Positions 46,107 through 53,776 of a stretch of 64,000 bases of DNA are shown piece by piece. Within the stretch, counting starts at the first letter, position 1; each line of letters starts with the position of its first letter. This DNA is from DATKUC01 sp964577375. Lineage in GTDB: Bacteria > Spirochaetota > Spirochaetia > DSM-27196 > DATKUC01. A program made the translations under genes and the position numbers. A model generated the notes under the pieces. That model did not search any database, was not told where the DNA came from, and saw only the letters and a program-made list of their open reading frames with translations. The DNA is taken from the NCBI GenBank assembly GCA_964577375.1, contig CAZNYW010000002.1, positions 109,973 through 173,972 on the forward strand, written 5' to 3'.

Positions 46107-46907
46107 TCAGCGTCCCTCGGCCTTCTTGTCGTCGGCCTCCATCTTCGTGCGCCAGACGTCGATCTTCTTCTTCACAACTTCGGCCTGATTTGCCTCACCG
46201 AGAAGCGCATGCAGGCGCCGCAGCGCGGAGAGATAGGCAATCGCCAGTTTGAAATCATCCATGCGAAGGGTGGAAAGCTCGTACTTCTCCCGGTACCGGT
46301 CCGCCGCGCGCTGAAGAAGCTCCTTGGCAAGACTGAGGTGCCCTACCCTGGACTGATACCCGTCCACGCGCGGATCGAGCCCCGAGATCACTGTCTTCAG
46401 GTTTATGAAGTTCTTGACGATCGTGGCGAAACGAGCTTCCAGCTCGACGAAGGACCAGCGCCATTTCGAGTTTTCACCGAAATCCTCTTCGACAGACTGA
46501 ATCGTGAAACCCATTTTGCGCAGCAGATCGTAGCGCCTGTTGTCCTCGAAGCCTTCGATCTTTGCAAGGTTGTCTTCGTAGTCGGAAAACGGAACATCAA
46601 CGAAGTTCGAGACCACCTCTTCCAGAAAAATGATACTCTGGTAGCAGCATTTGCGGGCGTCGTTCAGGAAGGCGTCGTTCTTCACTCCGAGAAGAGCAAC
46701 GGACATGCGGTTGAGCAGCAGGTACCAGGAGGCGAGATTCAGCCGTTCGTCGGCAAGAGCCACACGCTTGTGGGGAGCACCGTTCTCATCGCTATTGATC
46801 GTCCGCAAAACGTTCTGCTCGCGCTGGAGCAGCTGATCGATGGTCTGCTTGTACTCCTTGACCTTGTCGAAGTAGCGGTTTTTTGCTTCGGCAGATATTT
46901 TCCCCAT
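46107..46907 (-). CDS. Conserved helical protein of unknown function
   Basis: 266 residues from the ATG at 46907 (AAGGAG 7 nt upstream); a longer frame upstream lies inside recN. The protein is predicted almost wholly helical, beginning MGKISAEAKNRYFDKVKEYK, with no membrane segment or catalytic motif. Repeated long helices (VALADERLNLASWYLLLNRM, ARKCCYQSIIFLEEVVSNFV) suggest a scaffold. It is 13 nt downstream of recN, so probably the last gene of the nadK-recN transcript. I do not assign a function. Confidence 0.75.
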   Translation of the reverse strand: MGKISAEAKNRYFDKVKEYKQTIDQLLQREQNVLRTINSDENGAPHKRVALADERLNLASWYLLLNRMSVALLGVKNDAFLNDARKCCYQSIIFLEEVVSNFVDVPFSDYEDNLAKIEGFEDNRRYDLLRKMGFTIQSVEEDFGENSKWRWSFVELEARFATIVKNFINLKTVISGLDPRVDGYQSRVGHLSLAKELLQRAADRYREKYELSTLRMDDFKLAIAYLSALRRLHALLGEANQAEVVKKKIDVWRTKMEADDKKAEGR

Positions 46908-46920
46908 CGGCCGCTCCTTG

Positions 46921-48609
46921 CTATGCGCCGCTGAATTTTCGCAGCAGGTCTTCCGCGTGTGTGAGCGAAGGCTGCCCGGTCTTGTCGCCGGAAAGCATCC
47001 GCGCAATTTCGCGAACGCGCTCGTCGCCTGTCACCTCCGCAACTTCGGTGACGGTTCGGCCTTCCTTGCCGCGCTTCTCGACCTTCAAGTGATTATCCGC
47101 GCGTGCGGCGATTGACGCAAGGTGGGTGATACAGAGAACCTGCTTATGGCGGCCGAGCTCGTACAGGTGCAGACCGACCGCCACCGCCACTTCGCCGCCT
47201 ATGCCGGCATCGATTTCGTCGAACACCAGCGTTGGAATCTGGTCGGTCTGCGCAAGCACCGTCTTGATGGCAAGCATGACGCGGGAGATTTCGCCGCCTG
47301 ATGCGATGTCCTTGAGCGGTTTCAACGGCTCACCCGGGTTCGGCGAAATGCGGAAGACCACCTGGTCGATGCCGTAGGGCCCGCAAGAGGGGGTTCCTTT
47401 CTCGGAGAGCCGCTGGGTCACCGCGATTTCGAAGCGCGTCTTTTGCATACCCAATCCGCGCAGGATTTGCTCGATCTCCGACTGAAGCCGCGCCGCTGTC
47501 TCCTTTCTCCGGGAAGAGAGAGCCTGTGCGGCCGCGAGCACGCCCTTCTCGAGCGTCTGGATTTCCGTCTGGAGCCGCTCTTTGTCCTGTTCCCAGTTTT
47601 CGAGGCTGCCGAGCTGCTCGACTGCATCACGGTAGTACTCGAGAACCTCCGCGATGGAGGCGCCGTATTTCTTTTCGAGCCGATGGATTGCCATAAGGCG
47701 GTCTTCGACCTGTTCGAGTCTGTCGGCGCTGAAGTTCACCCCGCCCCGGTATGCGTGGATCTCCTCGGCAGCGTCTTCGAGCTCGAAGAACAGGTCCTCG
47801 AGACGCTTGGTGAGTGAGGACAATCCTGAGTCGATCCCGACAGCACCATCCATCGCCTGCCGCGCCCGCCGGACCTGCGACAGCGCGCCGCCCCGGTTTT
47901 CCGAAGTTACCTCGTACGCCTCATCGAGGAGCCCGAAAAGCTTTTCGTGCTGAGAAAGGATCGACCGCTCCTTGACGAGCTCATCCTCCTCGCCGTCGAC
48001 AAGGTGGGCTTCCTCAATCTCGCGGATCGCGTACTGGAGAATATCCGCTTCGCGAAGCCTGTCGCGCTCCGAGGTGACGATGCGCTCCAGCCGTTTCTTC
48101 AGACCGGTCAGCGACACGAACTGCTGGTAGAGCGCAGCACCATCCTCTTCGAGGCCGCCGAAACGGTCGAGAATTCGCCGATGGTTATCCTCGCTGAACA
48201 GCGACTGGTGTTCGTGTTGGCCGTGCATGTCGAAGAGCAGGCTCGCTATGCCTTCGAGGTCTGCCCGCGTCGTCGGAACCGATTGGATGTAGATCGAACC
48301 GCGGCCGGTTCGCTTGAGCGTCCGTCGAATGATTATGCGTCCGTCCTCGGGCTCGATCGCGTGCTCCTCGAGCCAGGCGAGCGCGTCCTGGTTCGATTTG
48401 ACGCCAAAGACAGCGGCAACCATCGCCTCTTCTGCACCCGTTCGGATCGCACCGACGTCGCCCTTGGTGCCGTGCAGGAGCCCGAGCGCGCCGGCGAGAA
48501 TCGACTTCCCCGCGCCGGTCTCGCCGCTCAGCACATTCATACCGGCAGTGAAAAGGAGAGAAAGCCGCTCGATGAGCGCAAAGTTCTGTATCGAAAGCTC
48601 TTCGATCAT
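46921..48609 (-). CDS. recN: RecN, SMC-like DNA repair protein
   Basis: 562 residues. Walker A GETGAGKS is at 29-36, followed by the long antiparallel coiled coil (about 160-370) and the C-terminal ABC signature and Walker B region (IASGGEISRVMLAIKTVLAQ; TLVFDEIDAGIGGEVA). It helps align broken DNA ends for recombination. It follows nadK by 35 nt; the nadK-recN pairing is common across bacteria. Confidence 0.96.
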   Translation of the reverse strand: MIEELSIQNFALIERLSLLFTAGMNVLSGETGAGKSILAGALGLLHGTKGDVGAIRTGAEEAMVAAVFGVKSNQDALAWLEEHAIEPEDGRIIIRRTLKRTGRGSIYIQSVPTTRADLEGIASLLFDMHGQHEHQSLFSEDNHRRILDRFGGLEEDGAALYQQFVSLTGLKKRLERIVTSERDRLREADILQYAIREIEEAHLVDGEEDELVKERSILSQHEKLFGLLDEAYEVTSENRGGALSQVRRARQAMDGAVGIDSGLSSLTKRLEDLFFELEDAAEEIHAYRGGVNFSADRLEQVEDRLMAIHRLEKKYGASIAEVLEYYRDAVEQLGSLENWEQDKERLQTEIQTLEKGVLAAAQALSSRRKETAARLQSEIEQILRGLGMQKTRFEIAVTQRLSEKGTPSCGPYGIDQVVFRISPNPGEPLKPLKDIASGGEISRVMLAIKTVLAQTDQIPTLVFDEIDAGIGGEVAVAVGLHLYELGRHKQVLCITHLASIAARADNHLKVEKRGKEGRTVTEVAEVTGDERVREIARMLSGDKTGQPSLTHAEDLLRKFSGA

Positions 48610-48644
48610 GCCCCATTCTCCCGCGCGAAATCAGGCGGCGGCTG

Positions 48645-49499
48645 TCACCGACCCGGCTCTCCGGACCAGTTCAGTTTCGATCGCAGGACTTCGTAAAACG
48701 TCCTGACATCCGACCGGATGATGCGTGCCTTCGTCGGAGCGCGGCAGACGCATATACGGTCTTTCGGTTGAAGCGGAAACACACTCTGTCCGTCGACGGT
48801 GAGGATGACGTTGGTGCGCTGCTCTTCCTCCACCTCAATATAGATGACTTCCTCTGCGGGCACAACAAGCGGCCGGTGGGCCAGCGTGAACGGACTGATA
48901 GGATTGAGAATCATCGCCTCCATTTCCGGATGCAGTATCGGACCTCCTGCAGCCGCCGAGTAGGCAGTAGAGCCGGTGGGGGTGGCAACCATGACACCGT
49001 CGGCGCGATAGCGTCCGACAGACGATTCACCGAGCCGGACCGACAGTTTGACGATCTTCGAAATCCCGCCAGCCGATACCACCGTATCGTTGAGTCCGGT
49101 AAACCTCGCAACCTCACGTCCCATCCGCTGTACGCCGACAGCGATCATCAGCCGCTCGCCGACGCCGAGATCGCCGGCGCAGTATTTTTCGAACGCGTAG
49201 GTCCACTCTTCCCGGGTAACCTCTGTGATGAAGCCGAAGTCGCCGAGGTTGACGGCGAGAATCGGTATTGCGGAGTATGAGAGGATTCGTGCACTGAAAA
49301 GGACAGTTCCGTCGCCGCCGAGCGAGATCGCTAGATCGAACTCCTCCACGGTAGGATGGGCGGGCCGGCCGCGGTAACCGAACACGACCACCTCGATCCC
49401 GCGCTGTTCGAGGTACTCGCGGACCTCATCGGTGACTTCGCTTACTCCGTCCTTCTGAAGATTTGCAATAACCAGAACGCGCCGTATGTCCACTGCCAT
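48645..49499 (-). CDS. nadK: NAD kinase
   Basis: 284 residues. The kinase motif GGDGT (LAISLGGDGTVLFSARIL), the NDTVVSAGG block and PTGSTAYSAAAGGPILHP are intact. It makes NADP from NAD. The ATG lacks a ribosome site and lies only about 5 nt after the predicted transcription start, so the message may be leaderless. Confidence 0.95.
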   Translation of the reverse strand: MAVDIRRVLVIANLQKDGVSEVTDEVREYLEQRGIEVVVFGYRGRPAHPTVEEFDLAISLGGDGTVLFSARILSYSAIPILAVNLGDFGFITEVTREEWTYAFEKYCAGDLGVGERLMIAVGVQRMGREVARFTGLNDTVVSAGGISKIVKLSVRLGESSVGRYRADGVMVATPTGSTAYSAAAGGPILHPEMEAMILNPISPFTLAHRPLVVPAEEVIYIEVEEEQRTNVILTVDGQSVFPLQPKDRICVCRAPTKARIIRSDVRTFYEVLRSKLNWSGEPGR

Positions 49500-49510
49500 G
49501 AGATCGCTAC

Positions 49511-49539
49511 ACTATACCTCACACCAACTTTTCCGTAAA
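49511..49539 (-). promoter_or_regulatory. Sigma70-type promoter for nadK
   Basis: Minus strand: -35 TTTACG (49534-49539), 17-nt spacer, -10 TATAGT (49511-49516). The predicted start near 49504 leaves a leader of only a few bases before the nadK ATG. Confidence 0.6.
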
Positions 49540-49561
49540 GCTTCGCGAAATTCTCAGCTTG

Positions 49562-50707
49562 TCAGGGGAGAGTCGTTACAACCTTCTCGATCCGCTCTAC
49601 CTCCCGCTTGGGCAGCACAGGGTAGAGCGGGAACAAAACGCAGCGCAGCAGGAGGCTTCCGGCCCCCGGGTAGCCGGCGCGGAGCCGGTCGAACTCGTCG
49701 GCCGACGAGCCGGCGGAAACCGAATCCTCCGGAGCGGCCGAGGCATCCGCTGCGGCATCGCCGCTGACAGCGATATCGGCCCCGACCGTGATCAGATCCT
49801 GCGGTGAGGACATCGACGCGAAAAGAGTGTTCTCGAACGCGTAAATGCACTCGACCTGTTTCTTCCGCGCGTATTGCACCACTTCGCGAGCGCCGCCGGC
49901 GAGCACGACGGCAAAGGAATGGAACACATTCTCCGCGTCTCCCGGCTGAAGCAGCATCCTGTGCCGTCCGCGAAGCAGGGCCCGATTGTAGATTGAAGCG
50001 ATCTCTCGCCTCTTCTGCACAAACTGTTCGACCCGCTTCACCTGCTGAACTCCAAGCGCTGCGTTCATGTCCGGAAGGAGCAGACCACGTGGGAGAGACT
50101 CGGCGATGCGACGCAGGTCGTTTCGTTCCCGTTTCCCGGAGGCGAGCACCGCGGCGCCTCCACCGGCAGTGATGATGTGTTCGGGTTCCAGTCCGACGAT
50201 GGTGTACCGGCCGTAGGCGCCGATCCGGCGTTCTGCGGTCATGCCGCCAAGTCCTTCGGACACATCCTCTATCACCGGGACCCCGAGGTCGACGATAGCC
50301 TGGATATCAGGAATGATACCAACGCTGTAGTGGACGATTACAGCGCGCACGCCTTCCGATACGGCCACTTCCAGCTGCCCGGTGAGCACGGCACCGGTGG
50401 CGGGATCGACATCGATAAGCACCGGCTGCAGCTGCCGGTTCTCGAGTGCAGTCCGGTATACCGCAGGTGCGATCACCGAAATGGCAATCCGTTCCCCCGC
50501 AGACGCGCCGACTGCCGTGAGGGCAATATCGATCGCGGTCGCATAATCGCGAACGCAAACGCCCGGTTCGATCCCCAGGTAGGATGCTACGTCTGCGGCA
50601 AGCTGATGAGAAAGCGCCCCGGGACCGATGCTGTCGGACACCATACAGGTAAGCACGGCGTCCATGTCTTTTCGCCGGATAGTTGGTCTGAAAACTGGTA
50701 CTGACAT
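49562..50707 (-). CDS. DegT/DnrJ/EryC1-fold protein lacking the PLP lysine
   Basis: 381 residues with the fold-type I aminotransferase layout of DegT proteins (RPTIRRKDMDAVLT near the start, PVIEDVSEGLGG with the cofactor-contacting Asp148). Where active enzymes have the Schiff-base lysine (as in FxxTKNxTTGEGG), this protein reads VGLEPEHIITAGGG, with Glu176 at the lysine position. The SGTAAL phosphate motif is DYATAIDIAL. A 30-residue Ala/Ser/Asp insert (about 314-344) precedes the last helix. It is therefore probably not a PLP transaminase; it might bind a sugar or act as a sensor. It lies 55 nt after cheW. Confidence 0.75.
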   Translation of the reverse strand: MSVPVFRPTIRRKDMDAVLTCMVSDSIGPGALSHQLAADVASYLGIEPGVCVRDYATAIDIALTAVGASAGERIAISVIAPAVYRTALENRQLQPVLIDVDPATGAVLTGQLEVAVSEGVRAVIVHYSVGIIPDIQAIVDLGVPVIEDVSEGLGGMTAERRIGAYGRYTIVGLEPEHIITAGGGAAVLASGKRERNDLRRIAESLPRGLLLPDMNAALGVQQVKRVEQFVQKRREIASIYNRALLRGRHRMLLQPGDAENVFHSFAVVLAGGAREVVQYARKKQVECIYAFENTLFASMSSPQDLITVGADIAVSGDAAADASAAPEDSVSAGSSADEFDRLRAGYPGAGSLLLRCVLFPLYPVLPKREVERIEKVVTTLP

Positions 50708-50762
50708 TTCGTACGACTCTGTTAGTGTTGAATTCCGGAAGGATTTCGCCGAAACCCGCCGG

Positions 50763-51242
50763 CTACTGGCTCATCGTGTTCAGTTGCTGAAGCTCCCGAA
50801 CATTGAAGAGGCGGCGCGTATCGAGAATGATCAGATAGGTCTCTTCCCGTCTCACTACCCCTTCAATATACTCGGCACCGATTCCCGAAAGCATCTGCGG
50901 CGGCGGCTGGATCTCTTCCCTCTCTACGGTCACTACCCGTGATACCTTGTCGATTATCACCGCAATAAGCATCTCGTCGATGTTGATGATCACGAAACCG
51001 CTGAGGAGCGTGTCCTCTTCCGAGAGATTGGCATGACGAATATGAAATCTCCGGTGAAGGTTTATGACGGGGATTATGTCACCGCGAAGGTTGAAGATAC
51101 CTTCGACGTAGGGAGGCGCGTTCGGAATGGCCCGGACATCTTCGACTTTGACGATTCCTTCGACATCCATGATGTCGATCCCGTACTGTTCTTCGCCCAG
51201 CTGGAACGTGACAAGCTGCAGCTGCTGCCCCTCTTCCGTCAT
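50763..51242 (-). CDS. cheW: CheW chemotaxis coupling protein
   Basis: 159 residues. The CheW fold is evident from LVTFQLGEEQYGIDIMDVEG, the receptor/CheA-binding NLRGDIIPVINLHRRF and the C-terminal RRLFNVRELQQLN. It links chemoreceptors to CheA. GGGAGG lies ahead of the ATG. Its neighbours are not chemotaxis genes, so it may be one of several cheW genes in the genome. Confidence 0.94.
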   Translation of the reverse strand: MTEEGQQLQLVTFQLGEEQYGIDIMDVEGIVKVEDVRAIPNAPPYVEGIFNLRGDIIPVINLHRRFHIRHANLSEEDTLLSGFVIINIDEMLIAVIIDKVSRVVTVEREEIQPPPQMLSGIGAEYIEGVVRREETYLIILDTRRLFNVRELQQLNTMSQ

Positions 51243-51263
51243 GGATCCTCCCGAATACGCTTC

Positions 51264-51292
51264 AGGATACTGGACTGACCGCCCTTGTGCAA
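51264..51292 (-). promoter_or_regulatory. Possible sigma70 promoter for cheW
   Basis: Minus strand: -35 TTGCAC (51287-51292), 17-nt spacer, -10 TATCCT (51264-51269). Matches are moderate (three and four of six). The rest of the 129-nt gap to the activator gene shows nothing else clear. Confidence 0.45.
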
Positions 51293-51371
51293 GCGCGACT
51301 TCGGGAGTGTTTGGATTGGTCAGATACGGAGGATGCAGGACGCGCGTGGCCGGCCGACATTCGCGCCGATC

Positions 51372-52880
51372 CTATCTGATCCCGAGCCGTTTCATCTTGC
51401 TCTGGAGCGTTGAAGGCTTCACACGCAGCAACTCCGCGGCCCCGCCGCTGCCGTAGATACGTCCCCCCGAACGGGACAGCGCCTGCAGAATGTGCGTTCG
51501 TTGCGCCTCCGCAAGACTCGGAAAACTGTCGCCAGGTGTCTGCGACGACCCCGTATCGGATCGTCGCCCGCGGGTCGTATCGGGGGCGATATGATTCGGC
51601 CCGATGAGCTCGCCGCCACAAAGGATCGTTGCCCGCTCAATGACATTCTGCAATTCACGCGCATTACCGTTCCATTCTTTGGTTAGAAGGAGCTCCGCTG
51701 CCTCACCGGAAAGTGCGAAGCGCTCCCTGCCGTGGCGCAGGTTGATGCGATGAAGAAAGTGGTGGGCAAGCGGCAGGATATCATCGGGCCGTTCGCGCAG
51801 TGGCGGTACAGTAATCGGATACACGTTCAGACGGTAATAGAGATCTTCCCGGAACCGGCCCTCCTCCACCAGGCGCGAGAGATCGGAATTCGTTGCCGCA
51901 ACGATCCTGACATCACCACGGACAGCTCTTTCTGCTCCCACACGCTCAAACACACCGTCCTGAAGCACGCGAAGCAGCTTCGGCTGGACCTCCTTGGGCA
52001 GATCGCCTACTTCGTCCAGAAAGAGCGTGCCACCGTCGGCCAGCTCGAAACGACCCCGCCTCTGAGCATGGGCACCGGTAAACGCGCCCCGTTCGTGACC
52101 AAAAAGCTCGCTCTCGGCAAGCGAAGCGGTGAGAACCGAACAATTCAGGGGAACAAAGTCCGCGTGATTGCGCTCCGACAGACGGTGAATCGTTCGAGCG
52201 ACGAGCTCCTTGCCGGTTCCGGTTTCCCCCAGAATGAGCACCGGAACATCGGAGCCTGCAACGAGTCGGATGCCGTCCAGCACGGCCCTCCACGGCGCGG
52301 AGACACCGACGAGCTCCCTGAGCGCGTTCGAGCTTTGATCGAGCAGGTTGTTGCGTTCACGAAGCAGTGTCCTGTTTCGCCGAGACTGGCGCTCGGAGTA
52401 CTCGGAGCTGACAATGGCTGTGGAGATGAGACTGGAAAGAGTTCCGACAAGCTTGACGATACCCGCGGTGAACATGTTGCATTCGCGGTGATCAAGAGTC
52501 AGTACGCCGATTGGTCTGTCCTTGAAGTAGAGAGGCGTCACGAGACAGGAGTGGCCCTGGGGAAGAGCCAGAACCTCGTGATAGGTATCGACGTGGTACT
52601 CGTTCTCCGCGAACAGGTAGGGCACTCGCCCGTTGATGATGCGCAACAGATCGCTTCCCTCGTCAATCGCGATCCTATAGTGCATGAGGCGATCGTTCCA
52701 CAGAGGGCCCATGGCCTTCCGAATCTGGAGCTGCGAACTCGATACGAAGCTCATGACAATCGCGAGCTCATACTCAACCAGATCTCGCAGGCTTTCCAGA
52801 ATCACCTGTATGGTCATCTCGGGGTCCAGCGCCGGGATATGACCTTTCAATACATCGGTGGCAATAATTTCCCGTCTCAT
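51372..52880 (-). CDS. GAF-AAA+-Fis sigma54-dependent transcriptional activator
   Basis: 502 residues. A GAF sensor domain (about 20-165, with Cys112 and Cys134) is followed by the AAA+ domain: Walker A GETGTGKE, the sigma54-contacting GAFTGA loop, Walker B GGTLFLDEVGDLP and the RLNVYPITVPPLRERPDDI block. A Fis-type helix-turn-helix closes the protein (GGAAELLRVKPSTLQSKMKR). The layout matches NorR-like activators. It is divergent from the peroxiredoxin gene, which has a sigma54 promoter. The palindrome at 52881-52894 abuts its ATG and no ribosome site is visible, hinting at autorepression or a leaderless message. Confidence 0.93.
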   Translation of the reverse strand: MRREIIATDVLKGHIPALDPEMTIQVILESLRDLVEYELAIVMSFVSSSQLQIRKAMGPLWNDRLMHYRIAIDEGSDLLRIINGRVPYLFAENEYHVDTYHEVLALPQGHSCLVTPLYFKDRPIGVLTLDHRECNMFTAGIVKLVGTLSSLISTAIVSSEYSERQSRRNRTLLRERNNLLDQSSNALRELVGVSAPWRAVLDGIRLVAGSDVPVLILGETGTGKELVARTIHRLSERNHADFVPLNCSVLTASLAESELFGHERGAFTGAHAQRRGRFELADGGTLFLDEVGDLPKEVQPKLLRVLQDGVFERVGAERAVRGDVRIVAATNSDLSRLVEEGRFREDLYYRLNVYPITVPPLRERPDDILPLAHHFLHRINLRHGRERFALSGEAAELLLTKEWNGNARELQNVIERATILCGGELIGPNHIAPDTTRGRRSDTGSSQTPGDSFPSLAEAQRTHILQALSRSGGRIYGSGGAAELLRVKPSTLQSKMKRLGIR

Positions 52881-52917
52881 ACCGAAATCTCGTTATCAGT
52901 GTAACCGATATTTCGGT
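52881..52917 (+). promoter_or_regulatory. Two palindromic 14-mers, predicted activator binding sites
   Basis: ACCGAAATCTCGTT (52881-52894) and ACCGATATTTCGGT (52904-52917) share an ACCGA-N4-TCGKT palindrome and are 23 bp apart. They lie 75-111 bp upstream of the -24 element of the peroxiredoxin promoter, the normal place for an enhancer-binding activator, and overlap the 5' end of the activator gene itself. Confidence 0.75.
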
Positions 52918-52990
52918 ACCCGTTAAGAGGCTGGTTGTTGACCATACTCTATCTACAATTGTCGTAACAAATTATCAATCGCCGGGCCCT

Positions 52991-53006
52991 TGGCATCCTT
53001 CTTGCA
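52991..53006 (+). promoter_or_regulatory. Sigma54 (-24/-12) promoter for the peroxiredoxin gene
   Basis: TGGCAT-N5-TTGCA with GG at 52992-52993 and GC at 53004-53005, separated by exactly 10 bp as RpoN requires. The predicted start is near 53016, about 27 nt ahead of the ATG, leaving room for the AAGGAG ribosome site at 53030-53035. Confidence 0.88.
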
Positions 53007-53042
53007 CAATTGATCTCAAATTGACCACCAAGGAGTTGACCC

Positions 53043-53696
53043 ATGGAAGAAAGCACAATGTCTATGCCCCTGCTAGGGGACGAATTTCCGCAGATGACCG
53101 TGAGTACCACTGAGGGCGTAATGAAGCTCCCTCAGGACCTGAAAGGCAGCTGGTTCGTGCTCTTCAGCCACCCTGCAGACTTTACCCCGGTCTGCACCAC
53201 CGAATTCGTCGGTTTCCAGGAAAAAGTGGCGGAGTTCGACAAGCTCGGAGTCAAGCTCATCGGTATGTCGGTGGACCAGATATTCAGTCACATAAAGTGG
53301 ATCGAGTGGATCAAGGAAAAGCTGGGAGTGGATATCACCTTCCCGATAGTGGCGGCGAACGACACGATCGCGAACAAGCTCGGAATGCTGCATCCCGGCA
53401 AGGGAACGAACACGGTTCGGGCAGTCTTCGTAGTCGACCCAAACGGCCGAAACCGGCTTATTCTCTACTACCCGCAGGAGATCGGCCGCAATATGGACGA
53501 GATCGTCCGTGCGGTTGAGGCACTCATGATCTCCGACAAGAACGGCGTCGCGATGCCCGCAAACTGGCCGAACAACAATCTGATCGGGAATCACGTCATC
53601 GTGCCGCCGCCGACGAATCGAAAAGACGCAGCGACACGACTCTTAACGTACGAAGGTTACGACTGGTGGTTCTGTCATAAGGAGCTGGCAGGCTGA
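53043..53696 (+). CDS. Peroxiredoxin, Prx6/archaeal AhpC type
   Basis: 217 residues. The peroxidatic Cys51 lies in PADFTPVCTTEF. The extended C-terminal domain of the Prx6 subfamily is present, and a second cysteine, Cys211, lies near the end (WWFCHKELAG), as in archaeal members where such cysteines form disulfides. It reduces hydrogen peroxide and organic peroxides. AAGGAG is 7 nt ahead of the ATG. The sigma54 promoter and divergent activator point to induced, not constitutive, expression. Confidence 0.93.
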   Translation: MEESTMSMPLLGDEFPQMTVSTTEGVMKLPQDLKGSWFVLFSHPADFTPVCTTEFVGFQEKVAEFDKLGVKLIGMSVDQIFSHIKWIEWIKEKLGVDITFPIVAANDTIANKLGMLHPGKGTNTVRAVFVVDPNGRNRLILYYPQEIGRNMDEIVRAVEALMISDKNGVAMPANWPNNNLIGNHVIVPPPTNRKDAATRLLTYEGYDWWFCHKELAG

Positions 53697-53722
53697 GCCG
53701 CGGCCATCAACGCGCGTGGCCC

Positions 53723-53763
53723 GGCGGACACAGGCAGGCGGGAACGCAGACCTGCCGTCCGCC
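53723..53763. terminator. Bipartite hairpin between convergent prx and activase genes
   Basis: Arms GGCGGAC (53723-53729) with GTCCGCC (53757-53763), and inside them GGCAGG (53733-53738) with CCTGCC (53751-53756); a 3-nt bulge lies on one side and a 12-nt loop at the centre. It lies in the 80-nt gap between two converging genes and could stop transcription from both sides, although no strong T run follows. Confidence 0.55.
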
Positions 53764-53776
53764 TCTCTCGAAACAG

